Below are positions 54,882 to 64,000 of a DNA stretch of 64,000 bases, one piece after another. The first letter of the stretch is position 1, and each line of letters starts with the position of its first letter. The notes beneath the pieces are model-generated. The model did not search any database, was not told the DNA's origin, and saw only the letters and a list, made by a program, of their open reading frames with translations. The stretch comes from Adenanthera pavonina (Eukaryota; Streptophyta; Magnoliopsida; Fabales; Fabaceae), in contig JAIVEN010000001.1 in NCBI GenBank assembly GCA_026686845.1, positions 35,952,001-36,016,000 on the forward strand, read 5' to 3'. Position numbers and translations under genes: made by a program.

Positions 54882-56106
54882 TGTTAAAATAGATGGCTTC
54901 CTAAGAGAGGGGATGAATTGAGAAGTTAAAATTTTTTTTACAAAAACATAAATTTAAAGTGAAAGCAGAAGTTTGTAGAAAAACATAATGCAGTGTAAAA
55001 TGAAAGTAATTGCAAGGTAAGGGAAGAGAGAACTCAGAAATTTATCTTAATTTGATATAATCCACTTGACCTACGTCTAGTCTCCAAACCATCATGTGAG
55101 ATTTTCACTATTTGCAAGACCTTATAATACTTCAATACAAACTAGTGCTCTGTTCTTAGAACACTCAGAATCTACACTTAACACTCTTACAAAGTGTTTC
55201 TCACTCCTCTTTGTGACTCCCCTCTCAAAGAATCATTTTTCCAAATGAAAAAAAAATTTTATACAAAATATGAACTCTCTAAATTAGAGTCGATATGAAA
55301 GTTGAAGTATAATAAATGAAGTGTGAGAATAAAAAGCTTTGACTCAGAAATTTCATAGAGTTTTTGCACAAACAAGATTAAAATCATTACCCACAACTTT
55401 AAATGAAGTTTTATTTATAGATTTGTGCCTTAACTAGTCGTTAGATACAAGATCTAACTGTTAGAAATATTAACCAACAGTTACTTTGCAGAAATTGCCG
55501 TTCACAAACTGCATTTAATGCGTCTGATATTTTTCTATCTGTTAGCTAATATTTTTCAATTCTAACATAAGCTAACCTTTGAAAATATATTTAAATATTA
55601 TAGTAACTTAAATAAGTAAGGATCAAAACTTTTTACTCATATTACAAATGGAAAAATCCTAACAACTAAGGGCCTGTTTGGTGCAATTTTTAAAAACAGT
55701 TTTTCTATTTTCGAAAACAGAAAAACAAAAAACTTGTTTGGTAAACTTGTTTTTTATAAACTGTTTTAGAAAATAAAAAAATAAAAGAATAGAAAACTCA
55801 GAACATCTTTAAGGTGTTTTATAGTTTTTGTTTTGGAAAACAAAAGAAAAGGTGAAAAACACCCACCTCATTAATGATAACATTATAAATTTTGAATAAC
55901 TCATCTGTCACTCACTAGTTATGATTTTGAGAACAACTATTCAAACAGATTTTTTTATTTTCTTATTTTCAAAACTTATTCTCAAACAGGCCCTAAGTTT
56001 TCTCATATTCTTCATTGGATTTCTTCACTTGATCTTTTCTTATCCTTTGATATTTTTTCTTTTCAGGCTCTAATAATTTGGAATCATTAAAACTTCTAAT
56101 TCAACA
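54882..56106 (-). mobile_element. Copia LTR on the minus strand, containing a MITE
   Basis: On the minus strand it starts TGTTGAATTAGAAGTTTTAA and ends AAGCCATCTATTTTAACA, preceded by the Copia end block CAATTCATCCCCTCTCTTAG. The start matches the LTR at 59906 (TGTTGAATCAAGAGTTTTGA). The TATA region (minus ATCTATAAATAAAAC near 55410-55425) and ACTTCATTTAAAGTTGTGGG match that LTR too. Without the MITE it is about 0.9 kb. Flanks GCATT and TTATT do not form a clean duplication. No internal region, so it is a solo or remnant LTR. Confidence 0.75.
55670..55993. mobile_element. Tourist-like MITE, copy 2, perfect ends
   Basis: 324 bp, GGGCCTGTTTGGTGC to CTCAAACAGGCCC, with TAA at 55667-55669 and 55994-55996, the duplication expected of PIF/Harbinger MITEs. 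It is the inverted relative of 20044-20436 and is inserted in the Copia LTR. Confidence 0.9.
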
Positions 56107-56135
56107 TTATTCCTTCTGCTTCATCTGGCACATAT

Positions 56136-56136
56136 T

Positions 56137-56168
<32 letters not shown>

Positions 56169-56176
56169 GTATATAT
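56136..56176. repeat. Compound CA/TA microsatellite
   Basis: About nine CA units followed by about ten TA units. Confidence 0.93.
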
Positions 56177-57390
56177 TTGGGTGAAAATAGGGGCTTTCGC
56201 CCGGGCACATATATTATATTTATAGATGCCAAAACTCACACACCCTCATAAACCAAACTTTAAACTTTTCATTCATTATTACTCACTTTGCCTGTCTTCC
56301 CTTTTCACTTCATTTATATGTATCTCCTTTTTACTCATGTATAGATGTAAATCAAGGATCCGGATATGCTCATCCACTTCTCTGGGATGGTATCTAAATC
56401 ATCTAAATTTAATAATTAGGAAAGAATAAATTTAAAGTTTCTCAATTTTAATTTTTTTAAGTTAAAATCTCTCTCTTTTTTAAAAAATTTATAATTAGAA
56501 GACCATTTTTATGTTCCTTCCGGGGATAGACCAATAAAATTAGAATAATATACATAAGATTAGTATTGTCTCTGTTCAAGGATGACATACACAAATCAGA
56601 AAAAGAAGACCATTTATTTTACATTCTGGTTATTTTAAAAATAAGAAAATATTAAAATTTTAAGAATAATATGTGATAAATCTTTCTTGGCCAAGAAAAA
56701 TATATGTAGCATCAGTTTTATTGTGAACAGTCCCAATTTCAATTCATCAGCACCTCGTGTTAGCGTTTTTAATCAATTTTTATATGTATGTGGAAAAATT
56801 CGATGTTTTATTTGAAAAATCAGATTTTATTTTCAAATTACGATTTGATATTCATGAATTTGGTATTGGTAACATAATTTTGTTCGACATATATATGATC
56901 CCCCATTTCAGTACAAATTAATAATAATTGGATAATGAGCCTATGCATTATGCAAAGTCTAAATAATAATTAATCCATGCTATTTATGACATATGAATAG
57001 TTTTTCATATTATAAATTTTATATATTATATTGATGAGAGTATTTAAGTTTCGACACAAATATATATGTATATATTCATCACTTTTGAAGGGATATCTTG
57101 TGATTAACTAATTGATATATATATTTAAAATGTTATTAGGATAAAAGAGAGAAATTATTAAATGCATAAAAAAACAAATGTTATATGCTTAAAGTTAACT
57201 TTAAAATAAATTTGGCATGCTTTCCATTATACATACATATAATTAATTTTGCATTTTCTTTGAGACCTTGTGTTCTGTGTTTCATAAGGGCTCTATCTTA
57301 ACCGCCTCTTTATACACCTCTCAAATAAAATTAAGCGAAAATTTTCCTCAACCAAACTGATTTCACATCTCTCTAAAAAAATAAAATATA
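56177..57390. other. Gene-free AT-rich region
   Basis: No supported gene; a 67-codon frame at 56226-56429 lacks any recognisable domain. The segment at 56870-56995 (TTTGGTATTGGTAACATAAT, then GATCCCCCATTTC and TATGCATTATGCAAAGTC) is a diverged copy of parts of 47272-47600. Confidence 0.5.
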
Positions 57391-57649
57391 CTTCACATTA
57401 TCCTTAATATAAGATTTTTTTGACTAAATCACATAAATTAAGAATAAAAGTTAAAAATAATTAACTATTTTAATTTCTCTGAAAATCTCAATATTTTTCT
57501 AAAACTACCCTTATTTAATATCTTTCTCTTTGGATATATTAAATAAGAGTATTTTTTTAGAAATGTATAATAAATACTACCTTGTATATTGTAAAGGATC
57601 TTATATTTAGGATAAGGGTAAATAACTCTATATATAGGACCAGAGGGAG
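57391..57649. mobile_element. Stowaway-like MITE
   Basis: About 259 bp with TA at 57389-57390 and 57650-57651. Left end CTTCACATTATCCTTAATAT and inverted right end CTCCCTCTGGTCCTATATAT pair imperfectly. The interior resembles the MITE-like segment inside the long hairpin arms. Confidence 0.6.
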
Positions 57650-59425
57650 TAATATGATATGATTAATAATCTAGTTAATATGTTTTTATTTAATATATTC
57701 CATACTTTCCCCATTTTAAGTAGAAGATTTATCGATATTTAACTAATTTAAATCAAGTCATGTATGATTATTTCAGACAATAAACTCTTTCATAAAGTAT
57801 TTGATGGAAATATATTCATATTATTAAAACTTAAAACTTCTAGTTAAACTATTATATCCCTCCCACATAATCCAAGGACATGAGTGAGAGCCTGGCATTT
57901 TTAAAGATTAAAATTTAATGTGGATCTTCCAACACGTGAATGTGAAGTCCTTTTAGTGCTCTGGAAGGATGTAGTGGGGCTCCCCTGCAACCACAGCATA
58001 GATCTGTCAGTTTTCTTGGGTGCCCCAAAAAGGAAAACGGTATTGAAGCTAAAAGTCATTAAAGTGTGTTTATATTAGAGTATCTATAATGAGAATAAAT
58101 AATTATGAACAAGTGAAAATGGGAATAAATGATTATGTTAAAAATAATTTGTATTTATATATTTTTACCTCATAAGTAATTTTGAGAAAAGAAATATATT
58201 TGGATATTGAGGTTTAAATAATTATTAAGTAGATAATAAGAAGAAAAAATGAAATAAGTGATTATGTGAGTATAAATAATTATCATAAGTAGAAAAAATC
58301 AGTTTCTTCCATATCCACTTATTTGAAATATAAGTATTTATTGAAAAGTTGTTTCTGTTTGATAATTTCAACACGTAATCACTTATGGATCCTATAATAA
58401 TTTTTTTCGCTAAATCCAAATAGGCATTAAGATGTGCCTGGGCAGTTCAGAAGGATGGTCCCGTATTGATTGAGCCAAACTTTCTTCATCGTCTCTAGTG
58501 CAAGGCCATGTATATATGATATTGTAAGATTATGATGCGCAAGGGCGTATATATAATGTTATGTGATTATGATTTCATAGTTGTATATTATCCACAAATC
58601 ATAAATAATATAGAGTTTAATTGAGGTTTTAGCTAGATATATTTTTCTATGTATTACATTAAATTTTAAAAATTAGTTATCTTTATGACTTGTGAATATT
58701 TTGAATTTTTATTGATTATGCATACATATAATTACAAATAGCCAGATTGTTGACAAAAAAAAAATGCAACAAGATTACTAGTGAACAGATATATATTTTT
58801 GTACTGTTTAATTATAGAGACCAAATACATTGATTCTATATATGTTGATTCTAATAGAAAGTAGTGAGATGAATAGAGAGTAGAAATTTTCGTGAAGACT
58901 GTATAACACGTCTTAAATATATACCAAATCAAAATTATGTCATCATATATTTTTTTAAAAAAATAAAAGCTTACATAGAACATTTATGTGATTACTGTTT
59001 AAATATCAATAAGGATTTGGGTCATTTAAAATAACTTTAAAATATTAGGAGTTTACAATTTAAATAATTTTTCTTGAACTAGATTATAGATCCATGTATA
59101 TTGCACGGGATTTTGGAAACTATCATAAAATATTATATATACATATATAAATTAACTTTAAAATAGGTGGTATAATACAAAATGACTAAATTAGAAAAAC
59201 ACAAGATCAATGATTATTACTAACCGCTAATAAATTAAAAAAATGAAACAAGAGGTTGAATATTTAAATTTTAAAATGGCTACAATATTTGACTCAAAAA
59301 ATCTCATAATAGTATATTGTTTTATTCATGGAATAGAAAGAAAATTTTACAATGTATCCAAAATTAGAAAGAAAAATTCACAAGTACATCACCTTGAGTA
59401 ATAAAATCAAATATGTATATATATA
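57650..59425. other. Gene-free AT-rich region with a possible MITE and repeated blocks
   Basis: 58061-58427 could be a decayed MITE: it begins AAGTGTGTTTATATTAG and, inverted from the right, AATGCCTATTTGGATTTAGC. 58450-58640 repeats 51325-51480 and 58980-59215 repeats 47028-47270. Candidate frames on either strand show no domain. Confidence 0.45.
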
Positions 59426-59905
59426 CACTACACCATAATAGATCTTTTTTTTACAGTTATTTTGATTTTCATTAACGATTTTGAACTACTAACAATCTTA
59501 ACTCCAAAAAAAGTTGTGGTTTTCATTGGCAGTTTAAAACTACCAACAAAAAGCAACATTTGTTGGCGGTTCTACACAACAATTGTCAATGAATTTTTTC
59601 TAATAAAAAAAGAAGGACCCTTCGTTGGCAGTTGTTCTATAGAACCACCAACAAAGGGTCCTTTTTTATTAAATAAATAAATAAATAGACAAAACTCATG
59701 CAAATCACAATGGAAAGAAGCGTGTGAAGATATCATTTGCAATAGATAGTACCACCGAAAATTATAATGGTGAAGAAATATCACAATGAACAATCCTAGA
59801 AATTATAGCAAAAACCATAGCATGGTAAAATTAATTCCAAATGCTTACAAATTTGGGAAGAAATAATTTGAATTGTTTTGGGAAGAAAAATTTGAGAAAG
59901 TAAAC
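59426..59905. mobile_element. One end of a second CACTA element
   Basis: Begins CACTACACCATAATAG at 59426 and continues with subterminal repeats of another type, GTTGGCGGTTCTACA, GGCAGTTTAAAACTACCAAC and GAACCACCAACAAAGG. The opposite end is not seen in the window; the element is interrupted by a Copia LTR at 59906 and by or near TG6, or is truncated. The motif differs from that of the CACTA element at 1489, so it is another family. Confidence 0.7.
59602..59676. repeat. Loop-less 70-bp palindrome in CACTA end
   Basis: Imperfect inverted repeat centred on TTCTATAGAA (59635-59644). The left arm contains AAGGACCCTTCGTTGGC and the right arm AACAAAGGGTCCTTTTTT. About 35 bases pair on each side. 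Confidence 0.85.
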
Positions 59906-61764
59906 TGTTGAATCAAGAGTTTTGATGATTTTAAACCAACTCTCAAGAGCTTGGATTGAAGATATTAAAGAAGAACAAAGCTGTTTCAAGTGAAGATTTA
60001 CTGAGTATTTGCTGTTAGATCTCTTGTAGGATCTTTAGTTTTTGGTATAATTGGGTAAAAGATTTTAATTTAAAGAAAAGATGTTTTCAAACTTTGATTT
60101 TGTGTTAAATCTTTTAATATTTGAAAAACACCTTTGAACAGACGAAGGTTGAGAGTTTAAACTGAACTGTCAAGTTAGAAATTCGAATTTTGCCTTTGGA
60201 AATTCGAATTTCGAGCTAAAACTGAATAAGTCTGAAGAGACTGCTCTCTGTCAGACGAATTTTGGTTGTTCAAAATTCAAATTTTCATCTAGTCTGAAAA
60301 GAGGCCTTTTGTAACAGACGAACTTCACACTTTCAAAATTCGAATTTCAAGAAAAATGAAGTTTGTGAAAATCAAAGAAATTCGTCTGAAACTATGATAA
60401 AGTGCATCTGAAATCAAAATGAAATTAAGTTTGATAAATGCTCTCTGACAGACGAATTTTGAAGTTCCAACATTCGAATTTTCATATAAGTCTGAAAGAT
60501 GCTTCTTTACAATAGACGAACTTTGAGTTTTCAAAATTCGAATTTCAAACAAAACAAAACTTGAGAAAATTGAAGAAATTCGTCTGAAACTATGTTAAAG
60601 TTCACCTGAGATCAAGAGTGATTTCAGTTTCAAAACTGCTCTCTGACAGACGAACTTTGAGCATTGAAATTCGAATTTCAGAAGCTAAGTTCTTGAGTCT
60701 ATTGAAATGAAACATTGACATACGAATGATAAGAACTTGCAACATTCGAATGATGAAATGAGTCTGAAAAGAGTTTCTCTGACAGACGAATTTCACCTTT
60801 CCAAAATTCGAATTTCGAAGAAAGTTATCTACTGTGTCTCTTTAAACGTTCAATGAACAGACGAATTTTGGGGATCCAAAATTTGAATTTCGAAGGCACT
60901 GTAGAAAATTGAAAACACTGTTCATACTTAACCGAAAACTTTCTTCTTGAAAATTCGTATGTCACATTGTGAAAATATTTTGTAAGTTTCAAAATTTGAA
61001 TTTCACTTTATGAATAGACGAACTTCGTGCTGTAATGTTGGAAGCTTTAATCTTCGGTTCCTTCGAAATTCGTCTGTTGGCCAACCAAAATTCGAATTTC
61101 AGTATGTCAGAAACATTAAATGCGGTTGGTAAACGGATAGTTTTTCAGAGTAACCGTTGGATAACTTCCCCAACGGATAGATTTAGTCTCTAACGGATAT
61201 TTGAGACCTAAATCTATAAATACAACATCATTTGAAGTTGTGGGTAACGAATCAAACTTGTATATACCGAATTTCTGCTGAATCTTCTTCTCAAAAGCTT
61301 TTACCCTCTTAACTTCAAAACTTGTACTTAAACTTTCATATCCACTCTTTACAAGAGAGTTACTTCATTGTAATCAATCTATTCTTCATCTGGAAGATAG
61401 GTTTACTTGTGAGGGGTATTCACAAGGGGATTGGGAAGCACATAGTGAAAGTGCTTGAAGAGTTTGAGAGAGCTCAGAAACAGAGCAAACCTATGTACTG
61501 TGGCTTTAGCAAGAAGCCCACTGAAATTCTTGCTGTATAGTGGATAAATCTCAAGAGGTGTCTTGGGGACTGGATGTAGGTCAAGTGAATAGACCGAACC
61601 AGGATAAATCTCTGACTTCATTTCTCCTTATCTTTATTTTTCACCTTACTCTGTTTTACGCATTGCTTTCATTATACTGTGATATCTTCACTTACTTCAC
61701 TTTGTGCAGAAAAATTTCAAACTTCCCAATTCACCCCCCTCTTGGGAAGTCAGCCTTGCTAACA
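59906..61764 (+). mobile_element. Copia solo LTR, complete
   Basis: 1,859 bp, TGTTGAATCAAGAGTTTTGA to CAGCCTTGCTAACA, with perfect TAAAC duplications at 59901-59905 and 61765-61769. Contains the Copia end block CAATTCACCCCCCTCTTGGG, a TATA-like AATCTATAAATACAAC near 61210-61225 and a long U3 array of short palindromic motifs. No primer site or coding region follows, so it is a solo LTR. Confidence 0.93.
60130..61100. repeat. CAGACGAA / AATTCGAATTT motif array in Copia U3
   Basis: About ten copies each of CAGACGAA(T/C)TT and the palindrome-like AAATTCGAATTTC alternate with a spacing of 30-100 bp through the U3. A few copies are degenerate (ATTTGAATTT). The layout parallels the GGTTAT...ATAACC array of the other Copia LTR family although the motif is different. 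Confidence 0.85.
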
Positions 61765-61869
61765 TAAACAAATCTAGATCCCTACCGTTTCTGATCATAA
61801 CAACAAAAATTTCATAATTTTGATCATAATGAAAAAATACACAAGAACCTAAAATCAACATCTCCAATC

Positions 61870-62555
61870 AAATACACATTGAATTTACCAATTGAATTTC
61901 ATTTGGATTGATTTGCATTAATTGCTGGAATTGCATCCCTTGATTTGTGGGTTGCTTGTTTCTGAATTACCGAATTTGAAGTTTTGTTCCCAAGTCACAA
62001 AAGGAGTCTATATTCATTTCACTTGGGTGGTAAGTTGCTTTCATATTCCCTTTTAGAATTTTACTCTTCTAGTGAATTCTATCCAAATCACTTCCTATCT
62101 TATTTTTCCTAATTTGTTGTTGTCCTTTTGTTCTGTTCAAATCTCTAATGTCAATTTCTTCCTTTTGGTGCGATTCATTATCTTAATTTCCAGCATTTTC
62201 TTTTCTTTTATTGGCTGGAAAATTCAATTTCTTTTCTTGAAAACAGAAAATCCATCTTTGTTTGTTGGTCATCATCGTTTTAAACTCTTTTGAGAATTTG
62301 AATTTTTGGATCTTTGACTTGGAGATTGCCATTTAAAACATTACTTCTTGATTTAAGTTCAGATTCAATTTTACACTCTCATAGGAAGCAGGAGTGAGTG
62401 GTAAAAGGCAAGAGTGTAATTATATCATTTCTGAAAAAAGCCTTTAAAGTGTGCAAAACACGAGTGAATTTGCATCATTGTTGAGTGAAACACGTGAGAG
62501 ATTGTGCAAGGTCCTTTCCTTGTCTCCTATTCACTAACATTTTAGGTTTTAAGCA
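61870..62555 (+). other. TG6 leader (5' part missing)
   Basis: From about 61890 the sequence aligns with the T-rich leader of TG3 and TG4, including GAAACACGTGAGAGA near 62487 and an acceptor-like AACATTTTAG at 62536-62545. No LTR, primer site or CACTGTTC repeat lies upstream, so the 5' end is truncated or too diverged to see. The 72- and 73-codon frames here are not genes. Confidence 0.5.
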
Positions 62556-64000
62556 TAGCTGGTGATGAACTTGATCTTAAAGTTTTAATGAGAGCTTTTA
62601 GTGATCAAATCCAGGAATTGAATGTGAAATTGGATAGCATGCAAGTTTCTTTATGCAAAAAGGATGTTAAATTGAACATCCCAAAATTTTGTGGAGAGAA
62701 TGATCCTGATATGTACTTGGGGTGGGAAGGAAGAATTGAACAATGGTTTGAAGACTGCCAGTACTCCAAGTCTGAGAAAGTGAAATTAGCTACTCTTCAC
62801 TTAGAAGGAAAAGCCAAAGTTTGGTGGGAACGATTTGAAAGAAATCACCTTCATGAAGAGAAACAGTGTGATACTTGGAATAGCATGAAGCTCATTTTGA
62901 AGCAAAAGTATGCACCACACCACTACTTCTATGAGTATCTTCCAACTTGTAGAAAGGAGCAAACTTCTAAGGTACAAATTTCAGTTCCAAGTTCTAGTGA
63001 TTCTCATTTGGAGCAAAAAGATTCAATGGAGGAGATATCTTCCTCCATCTACAATGGTTGTTGAACCAAGAGTATCAACTACTTATGAAGGTACCTCTAA
63101 TTCTCAAAATCCTTGTGTTGATGATGTTTCTTATGAATTAGAGTATGATATTCTTGAGAATCCCAAGGAGGAAAATGTTGATGATATTCTTGATGGGATT
63201 GATCATGATCATTTACCACCATTAGTGGAAACAACTGCTCTAGATGTTACTGGTGAGGTGATAGAGAACTTTGTTGATAGTGGTATACTTGTTTATGGTG
63301 ATATTCACATTGTTATGCCATTAGAAATTAGTTCTCATGGGTGTGATGAAGTTGAACATGTTGATATGGTGTTTGGGCATCCATGGTTATTTGATGATAG
63401 TTGTTCTTTTGAAGTAAAGAAAGCCCATGAAACATATTGTATTCAATTCTATGAAAATCATAAGAGAATCAAAAGTGAGCTTGAAAGGAAGAATAAAAGT
63501 GATAAGAATATGAGTGGTAAAAACAAGAGTGAAAAACAAGTGAGAAAAGAAAGAGTGCAGAAAAATGAAAAAAGAGGAAAACAAATGAGTGAAAAGAAAC
63601 TTGAGAGAAGAATAAAAAAGAGAAAGAAAAAGAGAGAAAAGAGAAAAGAAAAAGAGAGTTTGAGAAAAAATGAGAATAATAAGGCAAAAGCAATTGCGAG
63701 TTGTTTGAGTAAAGGAGAGTTTAAGATAGTTGATTTTCAACTCCTTCCTTCATATCTTCCGTATGTTCCTTCTTTTCATCTTCTCCATCCTTCTTACTTT
63801 ATCTCTGATTTTTATAATTTATTCAGTCCATCCTTGTGTTATGAATCCTCAATTCCTCTTGAATCCTATGTGAAAGAAAGTCAGTTTGAACATTTAATGT
63901 CTTCTTTCTCTAGTTTATCCATCTATGTCACTTCATTTCATCAAAGTGTTATGCATTGTCAATTCATTTGTGAAGTAGTCTTTACTCATTTCATGTTTTA
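62556..64000 (+). pseudogene. TG6 gag-basic protein, divergent copy, runs off window
   Basis: The position matching the family start reads ATAGCTGGTGAT, so the ATG is lost; the first Met is at 62588 (MRAFSDQIQELNVKLD). The gag domain has NIPKFCGENDPDMYLGWEGR, CQYSKSEKVKLATLH and KVWWERFER. The first frame stops at 63064. Homology continues in another frame from 63054 (MVVEPRVSTTYEGTSNSQ), which stays open to the last base, about 315 codons: acidic region, basic block (KKLERRIKKRKKKREKRKEK, about 63590-63655) and the Ser/Phe/His-rich tract. It is clearly more diverged than TG2-TG5 are from one another. The 3' end is outside the window. Confidence 0.75.

Noticed and set aside
56226..56429. 67-codon plus-strand frame MPKLTHPHKPNF
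   Set aside because: AT-rich chance frame next to a microsatellite, no domain and no supporting signals.
1..64000. tRNA or rRNA genes
   Set aside because: The only tRNA-related sequences noticed are the 12-base primer sites; no clover-leaf A/B-box arrangement or rRNA core was seen by eye.

Overview
The window is AT-rich nuclear DNA of a flowering plant, probably a eudicot. I infer this from a plant L1-type LINE with a DUF4283-like ORF1, Copia LTRs with an initiator-Met primer site, CACTA elements, Tourist- and Stowaway-like MITEs and plant-type Gypsy gag sequences. The species cannot be named. I see no intact host gene, rRNA, tRNA or CRISPR array: this is an intergenic transposon nest.

Layout. 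1-1488: decayed minus-strand Gypsy LTR and relics. 1489-6806: a complete 5.3-kb CACTA element (TSD GAA) without recognisable transposase, carrying apparent minus-strand host exons and a nested solo LTR. 6925-10279: Copia LTR, primer site and a broken gag. 10280-11499: a further LTR-like stretch. 11500-19886: gag-only element TG1, a 3' fragment of a relative, solo LTRs and a second Copia LTR. 20044-20436: Tourist-like MITE. 20893-36673: a dead LINE split by element TG3, whose own 5' LTR is split by TG2. 36674-47001: TG4, split in its leader by the intact element TG5. 47002-59425: old non-coding DNA with Stowaway- and Tourist-like MITEs, diverged duplicated blocks, an inverted repeat with ~820-bp arms, ~429-bp tandem repeats and a minus-strand Copia LTR. 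59426-64000: one end of a second CACTA element, a complete Copia solo LTR (TSD TAAAC) and a divergent gag-only element, TG6, running off the window.

The most interesting content is a family, called TG here, of non-autonomous Gypsy-type elements: five fairly complete copies (TG1-TG5), one diverged copy (TG6), a 3' fragment and several solo LTRs. Each fuller copy has LTRs ending TG/CA, an initiator-Met-type primer site, a leader that looks like an intron, and a long ORF. The ORF has a Gypsy gag domain, an acidic middle and, except in TG1, a Lys/Arg/Glu-rich block followed by a U-rich tract. A tail resembling the C-terminus of Gypsy pol runs through the polypurine tract into the LTR. No protease, reverse transcriptase, RNase H or integrase is seen, so the family presumably depends on an autonomous partner (TR-GAG/LARD-like, an inference). 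TG2, TG3 and TG5 have LTR pairs about 1-1.4% different by eye, so the nest is recent. All coordinates and identities were derived by eye.
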